27,683 bases of DNA from a virus, in IMG/VR virus record IMGVR_UViG_3300023084_000095, positions 1 through 27,683 of that record; one strand, 5' to 3'. A model generated the notes under the pieces. It saw only the letters and a program-made list of their open reading frames with translations. It had not been told where the DNA came from and did not search any database. The translations under genes and the position numbers were made by a program. Each line of letters opens with the position of its first letter. Positions within the stretch are counted from its first letter, which is position 1. Shown here piece by piece: positions 8,019 to 15,345 of the stretch.

Positions 8019-8488
8019 GTGCTATGAAATACCATTTCTAAAAGAAATGGTGCTAATCCGCCCATAAGGACAAGACCGCCAACAATAATCCAACGCCACT
8101 TTTCTAGACTAGCAATTCTTTGATCCTGCTCTTTGGATTTGTCCTTAATGTCCTGTCTTAGATTCTCGATACTTGATAATACCTTGTCGATATCTTTACC
8201 CATTTCTTCTCTGATTTCCCTTGATGAAGTAGTTAAACGAGAATGCAGTTCTCTGATATCGGTTTGGTGTTCTTTCCTATGTTCCTCTATCTGACTCTGC
8301 AAGTGCTCTGTTTCCTCTTCTGCTGTTGAAAGCCTAGAAGCATGTACAGCTAAAATTTGGCTTACGTTATTTGATACATCTGTAATCTTATCTAAAGTAA
8401 TTTCTAATTTTGTAAACAACGCGCTCATTTGAGCAACATCGTTTTTAACCAGAGCTACTTCTGTTTCTAAAGATTTAACGGATGCCAT
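8015..8488 (-). CDS. Coiled-coil protein with C-terminal membrane anchor (XhlA/holin-like layout)
   Basis: This 157-residue protein is a long coiled coil over residues 1-130, rich in Glu, Lys, Gln and Leu heptads. It ends in EKWRW and one hydrophobic segment near residues 132-151 (IIVGGLVLMGGLAPFLLEMV). A coiled coil followed by a basic-aromatic border and a C-terminal membrane helix resembles the haemolysin XhlA family and some phage membrane-anchored lysis or tail proteins. No enzyme motif is seen. It overlaps the upstream gene by 14 bases and has a GGAAGAAG ribosome site. It is the last gene of the late block, before the terminator. A holin-related or membrane-tethering role is possible; sequence alone does not settle it. 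Confidence 0.7.
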   Translation of the reverse strand: MASVKSLETEVALVKNDVAQMSALFTKLEITLDKITDVSNNVSQILAVHASRLSTAEEETEHLQSQIEEHRKEHQTDIRELHSRLTTSSREIREEMGKDIDKVLSSIENLRQDIKDKSKEQDQRIASLEKWRWIIVGGLVLMGGLAPFLLEMVFHST

Positions 8489-8999
8489 TTTTCTTCTTCC
8501 GTCTTCGTATCATCGGTTGAAGTACAGGATCTCTTCCAGGTTCTCCTTTAGGACCTATGCCTATTCCGTGGATTGCTCCTCCACCTACGGCATTAGCTGC
8601 AACTTCTTCCATATTAAAATTCTTAAATGATACTAAATTTTGTTCTAATAATTTGGCTTCCATCGCAACATTAGAATCTTGTTCATAAACTTCTAATAGT
8701 GTCTCAATATCAAAGTCATCATCTTCTTCTTTGTACTCTCTAAGTATAGCAAGAGCGGCAGCAAATGTCAATAGTCTTTTAGCATTTCTGTCAGGTGATT
8801 TTACCAAAGCTCTTTGCACTTTAAATACAAATCTATTTAAAAACGAATATGCATCTAACTCCTGTGTTGTCTGAGGATTTTTTATCTTCTTGCCATCCTT
8901 GTCAATGATACCCATTCTGAAAGCATCAGACTGTTCAATAGGTGTTGCAAGCATTTTTAAAATTCTATACGCAACTAATGTATCAACAAATCTAGACAT
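8475..8999 (-). CDS. Conserved phage protein, probable virion or assembly role
   Basis: This is a 174-residue protein. The N-terminal two thirds look helical (VDTLVAYRILKMLATP, FLNRFVFKVQRAL). After an acidic stretch (EEDDDFDIETLLEVYEQD) comes a Gly-rich linker, GGGAIHGIGIGPKGEPGRD, and a very basic tail, RRRKKKNGIR. The GPKGEPGRD piece is collagen-like but too short to form a triple helix alone. I recall similar proteins near structural genes of T4-like marine phages but know no function. The start ATG overlaps the previous stop as TAATG and the gene sits in the late block, which suggests a structural or assembly role. No membrane segment is seen. Confidence 0.65.
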   Translation of the reverse strand: MSRFVDTLVAYRILKMLATPIEQSDAFRMGIIDKDGKKIKNPQTTQELDAYSFLNRFVFKVQRALVKSPDRNAKRLLTFAAALAILREYKEEDDDFDIETLLEVYEQDSNVAMEAKLLEQNLVSFKNFNMEEVAANAVGGGAIHGIGIGPKGEPGRDPVLQPMIRRRKKKNGIR

Positions 9000-9376
9000 T
9001 AAATTTTTCTCAGTACCTTAATTAAATCCTCATTTAGAGGAATATCCGTTTCTCTTATTCCCTTAGAAACTACAGTCTCCAAAGGCATTCGTTGTAAGAA
9101 TACTAGATATGTTTTTAAATCAGACCAATATTCTTGCTCTAATTTATAAAATAACATATCAGTAGCACCTCTACCAAACACATTATATAAAACAACCAAA
9201 TGATTAATAACTAATCTTTCGTTTACTTCTCCTGTTTTCCTGTAGCGATTTAAAAGACGTTTTATATACTTAAATCTTTTTAAATCATCTTCAAGTTCTG
9301 AGATACCCATGCAGCCAGGATTGCTATAATGTTTTGCTGCATATAATAAAAAGTTATTTTCATTCAATTCGATCAT
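8999..9376 (-). CDS. Conserved helical phage protein of unknown function
   Basis: This 125-residue protein is predicted mostly helical. It begins MIELNENNFLLYAAKHY and has a basic region around residues 34-47 (KRFKYIKRLLNRYRKTG) and a middle helix with VINHLVVLYNVFGRGATD. The pattern of a short acidic start, basic helix and hydrophobic helix looks like small T4-like accessory or head-completion proteins, but I cannot name the family. It is followed by the next gene with a TAATG overlap, so the pair is probably co-translated. The ribosome site is weak (GGGTTTAATATAAA before the ATG). It belongs to the same late transcription unit as its neighbours, which carry structural-type sequences. Confidence 0.65.
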   Translation of the reverse strand: MIELNENNFLLYAAKHYSNPGCMGISELEDDLKRFKYIKRLLNRYRKTGEVNERLVINHLVVLYNVFGRGATDMLFYKLEQEYWSDLKTYLVFLQRMPLETVVSKGIRETDIPLNEDLIKVLRKI

Positions 9377-9389
9377 TTTATATTAAACC

Positions 9390-9830
9390 CTAAGAAACAG
9401 TAGCAGTACCTCCTATAACGTACCACTTGCTATTATTATATAGTAGGGTTACAGAGTGTCCTACAGATGAAAATGCTATATCGTTAGCCAGTGTAGCACC
9501 CTGAAGTGTAATTGTGTGTCCCCCTAAGTTAGAGACCATAACGATAATTTTAATTTGTCCATCAACGCCAGTAGCCATTGTCATATTACCTGCACTATCA
9601 ATATCACTAAGATATGTTATGTTGTACAAGCTACTAATTTCGCCTCTAGCTGTTTTGGTTTCACTATCTCCGATACGAATTTTATCATTAAATGTTACAG
9701 ACGTAGAAACATCTGCAAACAAATTAGCAACAGTAAGTTTTTTACTTGTGCTACCTTGTACAAGATAAAGCGTATCAGCACCGGCAGCTGATGTAGCTGC
9801 CGTTAATTCTGATAATTTAGAATCTGCCAT
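9390..9830 (-). CDS. Small beta-rich virion-type protein (tail-fibre-associated style)
   Basis: The 146-residue protein opens with MADSKLSELTAATSAAGADTLYLVQ and SKKLTVANLF, a start often seen in trimeric tail-fibre or head-decoration proteins of marine phages. The rest is Gly-, Thr- and Val-rich with short beta strands and ends in a beta hairpin (HSVTLLYNNSKWYVIGGTATVS) like fibre-tip domains that end in a sequence such as WYVIGG. No catalytic motif is seen. It has a good AGGAG ribosome site and a late-promoter variant, AATAAATA, about 20 bases upstream. Structural use in the virion, probably as a fibre or decoration subunit, is the best reading, based on style and position, not on a proven homologue. 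Confidence 0.7.
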   Translation of the reverse strand: MADSKLSELTAATSAAGADTLYLVQGSTSKKLTVANLFADVSTSVTFNDKIRIGDSETKTARGEISSLYNITYLSDIDSAGNMTMATGVDGQIKIIVMVSNLGGHTITLQGATLANDIAFSSVGHSVTLLYNNSKWYVIGGTATVS

Positions 9831-9851
9831 TAAATACTCCTAAGTTAAAAG

Positions 9852-9859
9852 TATTTATT
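9852..9859 (-). promoter_or_regulatory. Variant T4-type late promoter
   Basis: The minus strand reads AATAAATA, one base from the T4 late box TATAAATA, about 20 bases before the ATG at 9830. It overlaps the upstream stop codon, as do the exact copies at 17694 and 27131. Confidence 0.4.
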
Positions 9860-10106
9860 AGGCGTCTGGGAAGTCAGCGTCGTCGTCTGCTCCACCGGCC
9901 GCTTCATATTCGGTATCGGTGAAAGGATCAGCCATAGCCACTAACGTCTCATAAATGAATCTACCATTGCCTAAGTCTTTTTTGTAGACCCAACCAGGCT
10001 GTGCAATACCAGGTGTGGCTGCAACTTCTGCTTCGTCTACCATAAAGATATCGGCGGCATCAATACCTGTAATAACAGGTTTTACGGTTTTACTCCATGC
10101 GGACAT
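9858..10106 (-). CDS. Small acidic virion-type protein
   Basis: This 82-residue acidic protein starts MSAWSKTVKPVITGID and contains GWVYKKDLGNGRFIYETLVAM, ending in an Asp-rich tail (GGADDDADFPDA). I recall closely similar short proteins in many marine T4-like and podovirus genomes, next to structural genes, with no tested function. It has a strong AAGGAG ribosome site. The stop of the large upstream gene lies four bases before its ATG, so it is co-transcribed from the late promoter at 11648. The W-V-Y-K-K and R-x-x-x-E-T-L pattern suggests a small beta fold. It may be a minor capsid or tail component. No membrane or signal sequence is present. Confidence 0.7.
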   Translation of the reverse strand: MSAWSKTVKPVITGIDAADIFMVDEAEVAATPGIAQPGWVYKKDLGNGRFIYETLVAMADPFTDTEYEAAGGADDDADFPDA

Positions 10107-10109
10107 TTT

Positions 10110-11621
10110 TTATTCTCCTTTGCTTTTAATAATTTGATTGAGTAATTTGTATGCTTCTGAGCGAGTCATATTTTGGATTTTCTCTTTTGATAAATCAGAG
10201 TGTTTAATATACTCTCTTAGCGTATTAATATCCAAATATGTTTCTTCTTTTTTAACAGGTGCCATACCTTTTTGTGCGCCTGGCCTGCTCATGTCTCTTT
10301 TAGCTGCCGCAGCTGCTCTTTTCTCCGCATCTGCATCTTTAGCTTTTAATTTCTGTGCAGCTAATCTAATAAGTTCTAAACGCTTAGCTTTTTGCTCAGG
10401 TGTCATTTCTTCATTCCTCTCTAAAGCCTTCTTAGCTTTATCTCTGTATCCTTGAGCATGACCATATGGTAATTTTTTAATGTCATGACCATCCTTTTTA
10501 GCAAGCTCACCTGCATGCTGTTGGATATTCCAACCATGACTGTTAGGTGTCATAGACTCATTTGCTTGTCTTAAAGCCTTCTTGGCAGCTGGATGATTGG
10601 AAAGTCCTTTCTTGATCTTTTCCATTTTCTTAGCGGCACCGGTGTAGTCTCCACCTTTATGTCTAGGATCGTTAGCAATGCCTTTAGCCATTCTAATTTG
10701 CTTGGCTGTAATATATTCATCTAACTGATTTTCTTCTACTTCTTCTTTAGTAGGTTTAGGACCAGGAATTCTATCTCCTAGTTTCTTTTTCATATGTTGA
10801 TATTCTTTATTAGCTGCAAAGTCTTTTGCTGTAGGCTTAGAAGTAGGCTTACCATCTGCTCCCATGAAGCCAGGAATCATTTTAGCTTCTTCTACACTTT
10901 CTCCCTGTACACCAGGAAACTTTTCTTTGTTCTTATTTTTTAATCTATCTCTAGCTGCATTTGCATCTTTGTTAGGAATTCTAAAACCGCCTGTATCATG
11001 AGACTCTTTGTCTTTAGACATAGCGCCACCTGTAGACTCATCAACGCCCTTTTTCTCATCATCAGAAACGTGCATATTGTCTACAGTATTAAAAAATTTC
11101 TTTTTCTTATCTGCAGGCAAGTCTCTAATACTAGACACTCCAAACTTCTTAAGTGCTGCGTTAAATTTTTCTTTGTAGTCTTCATTCATCTTAATGATGC
11201 TTTCATCTACTTCCTGTTTTTCTTTTTCTTTTCTGAGGGACTTGGCAAAGCTTTTCATTTTCTCAGACTTACTTTTCCTTCCCAATTTTTGGGCTCTCTT
11301 TTCGTCTTTAATTCTCTGCTCTTCACCGTCAACGATTTCTACACCGTCAACCACCCTCTCATCTAGTTGATTCACGATTTGCTCCTCTGTTTGATATCTA
11401 GCTCTCTGAGTATGTTGCTTTGCTCTATTAAAAACAGTATCGTCACCAAAGACTATGAACATTAATTTGTCCATATAATCTTTGATAACTTCTCTTTCGT
11501 TGGGTAGTAATGCACCACCCATCTTTACTCTAGCAATTGCTTTTTTAAGAATAGGAAGTTTCTGAGCGGGCATTAAACCCTGCCTCACTAACATTTCCAT
11601 TCTTTTACTCTGATCTGCCAT
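10110..11621 (-). CDS. Large charged, modular probable virion or head-assembly protein
   Basis: The protein has 503 residues, very rich in Lys, Glu and Asp. Residues 1-80 form a helical domain (MLVRQGLMPAQKLPILKKAI, then ERE VIKDYMDKLMFIVFGDD). The middle is low-complexity and charged. Residues about 310-350 hold a module, MAKGIANDPRHKGGDYTG, then KKMEKIKKGLSNHPAAKKAL, which I recall repeating in structural proteins of marine phages. The C-terminus (LREYIKHSDLSKEKIQNMTRSEAY) is helical. No enzyme motif was found. An exact late box lies 27 bases upstream of the ATG and AAAGGT precedes it, so this is a late gene. A scaffold, core or neck role would fit the composition, but none is established. 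Confidence 0.72.
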   Translation of the reverse strand: MADQSKRMEMLVRQGLMPAQKLPILKKAIARVKMGGALLPNEREVIKDYMDKLMFIVFGDDTVFNRAKQHTQRARYQTEEQIVNQLDERVVDGVEIVDGEEQRIKDEKRAQKLGRKSKSEKMKSFAKSLRKEKEKQEVDESIIKMNEDYKEKFNAALKKFGVSSIRDLPADKKKKFFNTVDNMHVSDDEKKGVDESTGGAMSKDKESHDTGGFRIPNKDANAARDRLKNKNKEKFPGVQGESVEEAKMIPGFMGADGKPTSKPTAKDFAANKEYQHMKKKLGDRIPGPKPTKEEVEENQLDEYITAKQIRMAKGIANDPRHKGGDYTGAAKKMEKIKKGLSNHPAAKKALRQANESMTPNSHGWNIQQHAGELAKKDGHDIKKLPYGHAQGYRDKAKKALERNEEMTPEQKAKRLELIRLAAQKLKAKDADAEKRAAAAAKRDMSRPGAQKGMAPVKKEETYLDINTLREYIKHSDLSKEKIQNMTRSEAYKLLNQIIKSKGE

Positions 11622-11647
11622 TGTTAATTACCTTTGAATTACAATGG

Positions 11648-11655
11648 TATTTATA
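11648..11655 (-). promoter_or_regulatory. T4-type late promoter
   Basis: Exact TATAAATA on the minus strand, 27 bases before the ATG at 11621. The context is CTTATAAATACC. In T4 such boxes are read by the gp55 sigma factor with gp33 and the sliding clamp. Confidence 0.7.
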
Positions 11656-11674
11656 AGAAATGAACATTGAATTA

Positions 11675-11695
11675 AAAAAAGATTAAATCTTTTTT
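11675..11695 (-). terminator. Weak A/T-only hairpin at gene end
   Basis: A perfect nine-base stem, AAAAAAGAT and ATCTTTTTT with loop TTA, overlaps the stop codon of the gene ending at 11694 and runs into more T. The stem lacks a GC core, so it would be a weak terminator or an RNA-end protector. Confidence 0.35.
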
Positions 11696-12887
11696 AGCCG
11701 ATGCCGACTTTACCGTAGCTCTTAACCTTTTTAGGTTTCTTTGGCTTAGGTATTTTTGCCTTTTTAGATTTTTGTGAACTGCTCTTTATAGGTTTTGCAG
11801 GTTTATATTTCTTAGACACTTGTGCCTTTTTAGATCCCCTGCTCTTCATTCTAGCTATTTCCATTTTACGCATGTTGGGTAACATTTTAACAGCTAATCT
11901 TGAAACAAGAGGTGCAAATCTTTTTACCATTGTTTCAAGTCTTGATCTTTCTGCAGGTGGTAAGTTGGCTCTGTTTCTACCTCGTAATAGTCTTTTGTAG
12001 ACCATACCACGAGCTCCACGAACAGCTCTTTTCTTTAATCTTTCGGGTGAAGAACCTCTACGTAGGGCAATTTGTCTTGCTACTTTTAATTTTTGTCTGT
12101 TACGTCTAGCAGAGAAACGTCTTTTTAATCTTCCTTGTACCGATAAAACTTCTGTTATATTAATATCGCTATGATAATCTGTTATATCCTCAAGCTCATC
12201 GTCATCATATAGATGTAATGATAAGGCATCTTCCCATGTAAAATTTTCTGCTTCTGCTTCTAATGACTTAATATCTTCGTCAGTTAAAGTGTCTGCTTCT
12301 GCCTCGTTTTGTTTTCTGTACTCGTGTTTAGAGTTATCCTTTTCAGTTTCAACTTCTATATCCTCACAACCACAATTTTCTTTAACTTGAATAGGAGTAT
12401 TAATTGGCTTAATTAGTTCTGTCTTTTTAGCCTTTTCCTCTCCAGGTGTGAGCTTTTTAAAATACTCTGTACCCTTATCTGTACCCCACTCCATGCCTCC
12501 TGGTGTAGGATCGTACTCGGCGTCTTCTTTAAGTTTGTCTAAAATCTTTTGTCTAATATTAGGCTTTAAGTCTTTAAAATGAAATAAGTTTACGCTTTTC
12601 TCAGTGTGCTTCTCACCTGTCATTACTTGACCGTCGTGTGCGTGTTGTGGACCTTTCCACTCTTTACCGTCTTGTGTATAGTGTCCGTCTGTTTTCCAAG
12701 AATGCTCTTTGCCTTCGTTATGCGACTCTTTCTTTCTTTTAGATGCAAGATAAGCAGCAACTGCCATACTTCTACGTTTAGACTTGCCTTTGCCTTTAAA
12801 TTGAGGGGCGTCAGACTTTTTAAAATCGTCGATGTAGTCGCCTATGCTGTTTTTATCAGCATTTAATTTCTCAGTCAGATCCGTCAT
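11694..12887 (-). CDS. Large basic probable virion protein with modular ends
   Basis: The protein has 397 residues. Residues about 1-55 (GDYIDDFKKSDAPQFKGKGK, then RRSMAVAAYLASKRKK) match a short module I have seen in several marine phage structural proteins. The middle is acidic, with CGCED near residue 170. Residues about 250-350 are strongly basic (GRLKRRFSARRNRQKLK, LRRGSSPERLKKRAVRGARG) and resemble a conserved domain of T4-like cyanophage virion proteins. The last 40 residues are a Lys/Pro/Ser tail suited to binding nucleic acid. No catalytic motif is visible. The ATG at 12887 overlaps the o-spanin end by 17 bases. A DNA-contacting head or neck role is plausible but inferred only from charge. 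Confidence 0.7.
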   Translation of the reverse strand: MTDLTEKLNADKNSIGDYIDDFKKSDAPQFKGKGKSKRRSMAVAAYLASKRKKESHNEGKEHSWKTDGHYTQDGKEWKGPQHAHDGQVMTGEKHTEKSVNLFHFKDLKPNIRQKILDKLKEDAEYDPTPGGMEWGTDKGTEYFKKLTPGEEKAKKTELIKPINTPIQVKENCGCEDIEVETEKDNSKHEYRKQNEAEADTLTDEDIKSLEAEAENFTWEDALSLHLYDDDELEDITDYHSDINITEVLSVQGRLKRRFSARRNRQKLKVARQIALRRGSSPERLKKRAVRGARGMVYKRLLRGRNRANLPPAERSRLETMVKRFAPLVSRLAVKMLPNMRKMEIARMKSRGSKKAQVSKKYKPAKPIKSSSQKSKKAKIPKPKKPKKVKSYGKVGIG

Positions 12888-13305
12888 CTTGGAGTCTCTC
12901 TCTTAATTCCTCTGTTCTAGATTGTTCACTTACAGGTACAGCCTGCTTCTCATAGTAAACAATCAGTGCTGTCTGTTGTTCTATAAAACGTCTAAGTTCT
13001 GCCATGTTTAAAGATAAATTCTCATACCCAGGAACACTTATAGCAAAGAATACAAAGTCTCCGTTATCCTTTACAAATTTTTCTTTAAACTCTTCAAAGT
13101 TCTCTTCTGTAACAGCATAGAAGTACAACTGGTTTAAGTTTAAACCTTTTGGACGTGCCTGTATAGGTATTGTCCTTTCTACTGTTTGTATTTGTGTTAT
13201 AACTTTAGGCTCTGGGCGCAATGTAGAACAGCCCTGTAAAACCAATCCTAAACTAAGGATTAGAAGTAATGCCTTGTAGCTCTTCTCGTAATTTTTCACT
13301 TGCAT
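12871..13305 (-). CDS. Outer-membrane lipoprotein, probable o-spanin (Rz1-like)
   Basis: This 144-residue protein has a lipoprotein signal: basic start, hydrophobic ALLLILSLGLVL, then LQGC with the lipidated Cys at residue 26. The mature part starts STLRPEPKVITQIQTVER and has an alpha/beta region (LYFYAVTEENFEEFKEKF, FAISVPGYENLSLN) and a C-terminal helix. I recall this pattern as a widespread phage Rz1-like or spanin-type lipoprotein. The ATG lies inside the last 53 bases of the membrane-anchored coiled-coil gene upstream, the nested layout of Rz/Rz1 spanin pairs. Together they would fuse inner and outer membranes at lysis. It is longer than the classic Rz1, so the assignment depends on context. 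Confidence 0.75.
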   Translation of the reverse strand: MQVKNYEKSYKALLLILSLGLVLQGCSTLRPEPKVITQIQTVERTIPIQARPKGLNLNQLYFYAVTEENFEEFKEKFVKDNGDFVFFAISVPGYENLSLNMAELRRFIEQQTALIVYYEKQAVPVSEQSRTEELRERLQDDGSD

Positions 13306-13624
13306 TGTTTACTCTGTTTTCAATTAAACCTGGTTTCTGTAATGTCAATACGGTTAAGTTATGACGTCTCAATTTACCAATCAACTCATCTTGGTACACT
13401 TCTGCCTGTTGTAATTCAGATTGAAGTTCTGCCATTTTTACTTGATTGGCTGCGTTTTCCTGTTGTAAGATTTCAAATGCTTCTCGGTTTGCTTCTGCTG
13501 CTACCTCAAGTTTAGCATTATTTTCTCTTAATTGTTCTATTCTTGCTTGGGTGTCTTTGTAGTACAGATAACCTGCACCAAAGAAGCCAACAAGCATTAA
13601 TAATGGTAATAACCTAAATATCAT
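13253..13624 (-). CDS. Membrane-anchored coiled coil, probable i-spanin (Rz-like)
   Basis: The 123-residue protein begins MIFRLLPLLMLVGFFGAGYLYYKD, a single N-terminal membrane helix with little before it, followed by a long periplasmic coiled coil (IEQLRENNAKLEVAAEANR, then QQENAANQVKMAELQSELQQ). This is the plan of Rz-type inner-membrane spanins. I chose the ATG at 13624, which follows the upstream stop TAA by one base and has a GGA about ten bases before; an in-frame start at 13801 would put a long extra segment inside the upstream gene and bury the membrane helix. The 3' end overlaps the lipoprotein gene by 53 bases, as in two-component spanins. Function is inferred from layout. Confidence 0.78.
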   Translation of the reverse strand: MIFRLLPLLMLVGFFGAGYLYYKDTQARIEQLRENNAKLEVAAEANREAFEILQQENAANQVKMAELQSELQQAEVYQDELIGKLRRHNLTVLTLQKPGLIENRVNNASEKLREELQGITSNP

Positions 13625-13625
13625 A

Positions 13626-14153
13626 TTAGCAATTCCATCTTCTTCTTGCTGCTTTACCTCTTTCCCCTGTCCAGCTACGTGATCTAGCACAGAAAGATTT
13701 ACGTCTTTTTGCCGCTTTGCTACCAGGTTTGAGTTTGCTAGGAGGAGTAGTAACAGCAGTTTGTAGTTTACTTCCTGGATTTTGACGTCTATATTTTTCA
13801 ACGCCTTTTTGTGTCAGGCCGGCACCATCTTCAGTGGGACGTTTATGACCGCCTTTTTGGGTCATGCCTTCCATACCCTTATCTTCTTTCACGTAATGGT
13901 GAGAGGTTTTGCCTGTTTTTGTATTGCGCAATTCAACATGACGACCCACTTTGACATCTGTTAATGCTTCATGCGTCCCGTCTTTAAATTTTTGTTGTAG
14001 CTGTTTAACCGTCATGTCCTTGCCGGCTTCTTCCTTGACGCAATTATTTACACGAACACCGCCTTTCATCTTGGTGCCCTTCTTCTTATACCCGTCCCAA
14101 CACTTAGGATCAAGTCTCTGTTTTTCTTCAAAAAACTCTATAAAACTTAACAT
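13626..14153 (-). CDS. DUF6321-like modular Lys/Cys-rich phage protein
   Basis: The 175-residue protein is basic and modular. Residues about 13-42 hold RLDPKCWDGYKKKGTKMKGG, then a NNCVKEE end, a Cys-containing module I recall at many marine phage structural genes. The second half reads DGAGLTQKGVEKYRRQNPGS, KLQTAVTTPPSKLKPGSKAA, then KRRKSFCARSRSW and ERGKAARRRWNC. This agrees with my memory of the DUF6321 pattern, a phage domain of unknown role. The Cys and Arg content suggests metal or nucleic-acid binding. A late box sits 24 bases before the ATG, and the gene is followed by the spanin pair with a one-base gap. It may be structural or lysis-linked. Confidence 0.72.
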   Translation of the reverse strand: MLSFIEFFEEKQRLDPKCWDGYKKKGTKMKGGVRVNNCVKEEAGKDMTVKQLQQKFKDGTHEALTDVKVGRHVELRNTKTGKTSHHYVKEDKGMEGMTQKGGHKRPTEDGAGLTQKGVEKYRRQNPGSKLQTAVTTPPSKLKPGSKAAKRRKSFCARSRSWTGERGKAARRRWNC

Positions 14154-14156
14154 AGG

Positions 14157-14474
14157 TTATTTCCCTTGTTTCATTGTATTTATAATATTTCTAAGTTCTT
14201 CTATCTCATCTTTTAGTTCTGTAGCACCGCCAGGAGCTACAGGTGGGTGAGACCACTCTTCCAATTTATCTATACGTTTTGCTAATAGGGGATATTGACG
14301 ACGCCATTTCTCTTCTTGTTTGAGAATAGCTAAGTCATATTTTTCAGACAGATAGTCTAGGTACTTGTTGATTTTATCTTGGGACCAAATACCTACTTTT
14401 GTTCCCAAAAACCATTGACCTGCTGATGAACTTATAATGCCAGAGACGACTGCTCTAACTAGAAACCACCACAT
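14157..14474 (-). CDS. Small membrane-associated protein, unknown role
   Basis: This 105-residue protein has an N-terminal region, MWWFLVRAVVSGIISSSAGQ, that could be a short membrane helix or amphipathic anchor. It is followed by a helical, charged stretch (DKINKYLDYLSEKYDLAILK) and a C-terminal coiled coil (ATELKDEIEELRNIINTMK). It has a very good GGAGG ribosome site and its start overlaps the nucleotidyltransferase gene by 20 bases. Upstream of the spanin pair, a small protein with a hydrophobic N-terminus could be a holin or a lysis regulator, but its hydrophobic part is short for a pinholin and no second helix is seen. I leave the function open. Confidence 0.65.
   Translation of the reverse strand: MWWFLVRAVVSGIISSSAGQWFLGTKVGIWSQDKINKYLDYLSEKYDLAILKQEEKWRRQYPLLAKRIDKLEEWSHPPVAPGGATELKDEIEELRNIINTMKQGK
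14177..14184 (-). promoter_or_regulatory. T4-type late promoter
   Basis: Exact TATAAATA on the minus strand, 24 bases before the ATG at 14153 (context ATTATAAATACAATG). It lies within the 3' end of the upstream gene and would drive the DUF6321-like gene and the spanin pair. Confidence 0.65.
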
Positions 14475-15096
14475 TGTTTTCCTCCACTAAGAATTTACTG
14501 AAGGACATTTTTAAATCGGAATCTTCATGCAATCCCATTCCATGCCTTGTTGCTTGGAATAGTTTTTTAGCGTGCATATCAGATGCCCTGGGGTGCAACC
14601 CAGACTTGAAACTTTTATAATCATTATTTCCGGCATGTGTTCTCATTTTAGTCCCACTAATGCCTGCTACTCCATCTGCATCTGGATCTCTCTGTCCTGC
14701 AGATACTACTTTCAAATGTTTGAAGTGATACTCACCATTAGGTCCGTTGTACTTATCAGCTAGTCTTTGAAACTCTGATACTCTATCCGAACCCGCTACC
14801 ATAGTTACATGCGTATGTCCTTCTTGATGCATTTTTTTAAGATGTGCTAAGAAATGAGGATGTTCTCTACTACTTGCCTCAAACTTAACACCCGTATGAA
14901 TGTGCTTTAAGTAATTAATTTTTTGATGTGCCTGTAAAGGATTTTTATTTTTATCAAAAGAATGGCTAACAATAACTCTGTGATCTGCGCCATGTTGCTT
15001 TGCTAACTGATGTACTTTATCAATTAGTTTGCTGTGCCCCGCAGTAGGAGGATTTAACCTACCAAATGCGAACACAATATGTTTATCTTTTTGCAT
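14455..15096 (-). CDS. NMNAT/cytidylyltransferase-like nucleotidyltransferase
   Basis: The 213-residue protein has the HIGH-type nucleotide-binding signature: G12-R-L-N-P-P-T18-A-G-H21 near the N-terminus and G-I-S-G-T-K-M-R around 145-152. These are the two motifs of nicotinamide-mononucleotide adenylyltransferases and cytidylyltransferases, in which the first His pair contacts the triphosphate. The order is conventional for the fold and the AGSDRVSEF segment in between fits too. T4-like cyanophages often carry such genes beside structural genes; substrate is not known. The C-terminus (KMSFSKFLVEENN) resembles the MSFKxFL phrase at the start of the neighbouring DUF6267-like gene product. Its ATG follows the upstream TAG directly (TAGATG). 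Confidence 0.82.
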   Translation of the reverse strand: MQKDKHIVFAFGRLNPPTAGHSKLIDKVHQLAKQHGADHRVIVSHSFDKNKNPLQAHQKINYLKHIHTGVKFEASSREHPHFLAHLKKMHQEGHTHVTMVAGSDRVSEFQRLADKYNGPNGEYHFKHLKVVSAGQRDPDADGVAGISGTKMRTHAGNNDYKSFKSGLHPRASDMHAKKLFQATRHGMGLHEDSDLKMSFSKFLVEENNVVVSS

Positions 15097-15345
15097 CTAA
15101 AATACCTTTACTAAATTGTAACCCACAGGAGCGACTGTTTTAATTTCATGTTTTTGTCCCTGTGTGTCTGTAAACTTAAAATGTGTAGGGGTAATTTTTG
15201 TTAGCTTTTTGACACGATATGTCTTTGGCGAACTTGTCTCTAACCTACTACCATCAGGCAATACTTTTGTATCACCTATATGAAAAATGGTTAACTCCCA
15301 TTCTTCTTTAATTAATTTTAACCACCAGTGCTTTAACTTCGTCAT
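15097..15345 (-). CDS. Small conserved phage protein, unknown
   Basis: This 82-residue protein begins with an aromatic, basic helix (LKHWWLKLIKEEWELTI) and continues as a small beta domain (HIGDTKVLPDGSRLETSSPK, then TYRVKKLTKITPTHFKFTD) ending in VGYNLVKVF. I recall near-identical phrases (VLPDGS/T, SPKTYR, HEI, PVGY) from small proteins of T4-like cyanophages, but know no function. It is exactly spaced between the nucleotidyltransferase (TAGATG) and the DUF6267-like gene (TAAATG), which suggests a functional set and tight translational coupling. No membrane segment, signal or catalytic motif is visible. Confidence 0.7.
   Translation of the reverse strand: MTKLKHWWLKLIKEEWELTIFHIGDTKVLPDGSRLETSSPKTYRVKKLTKITPTHFKFTDTQGQKHEIKTVAPVGYNLVKVF

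Noticed and set aside
13625-13801. N-terminal extension of the i-spanin gene to 13801
   Set aside because: It lies inside the DUF6321-like gene in another frame and would place 59 unlikely residues before the membrane helix.
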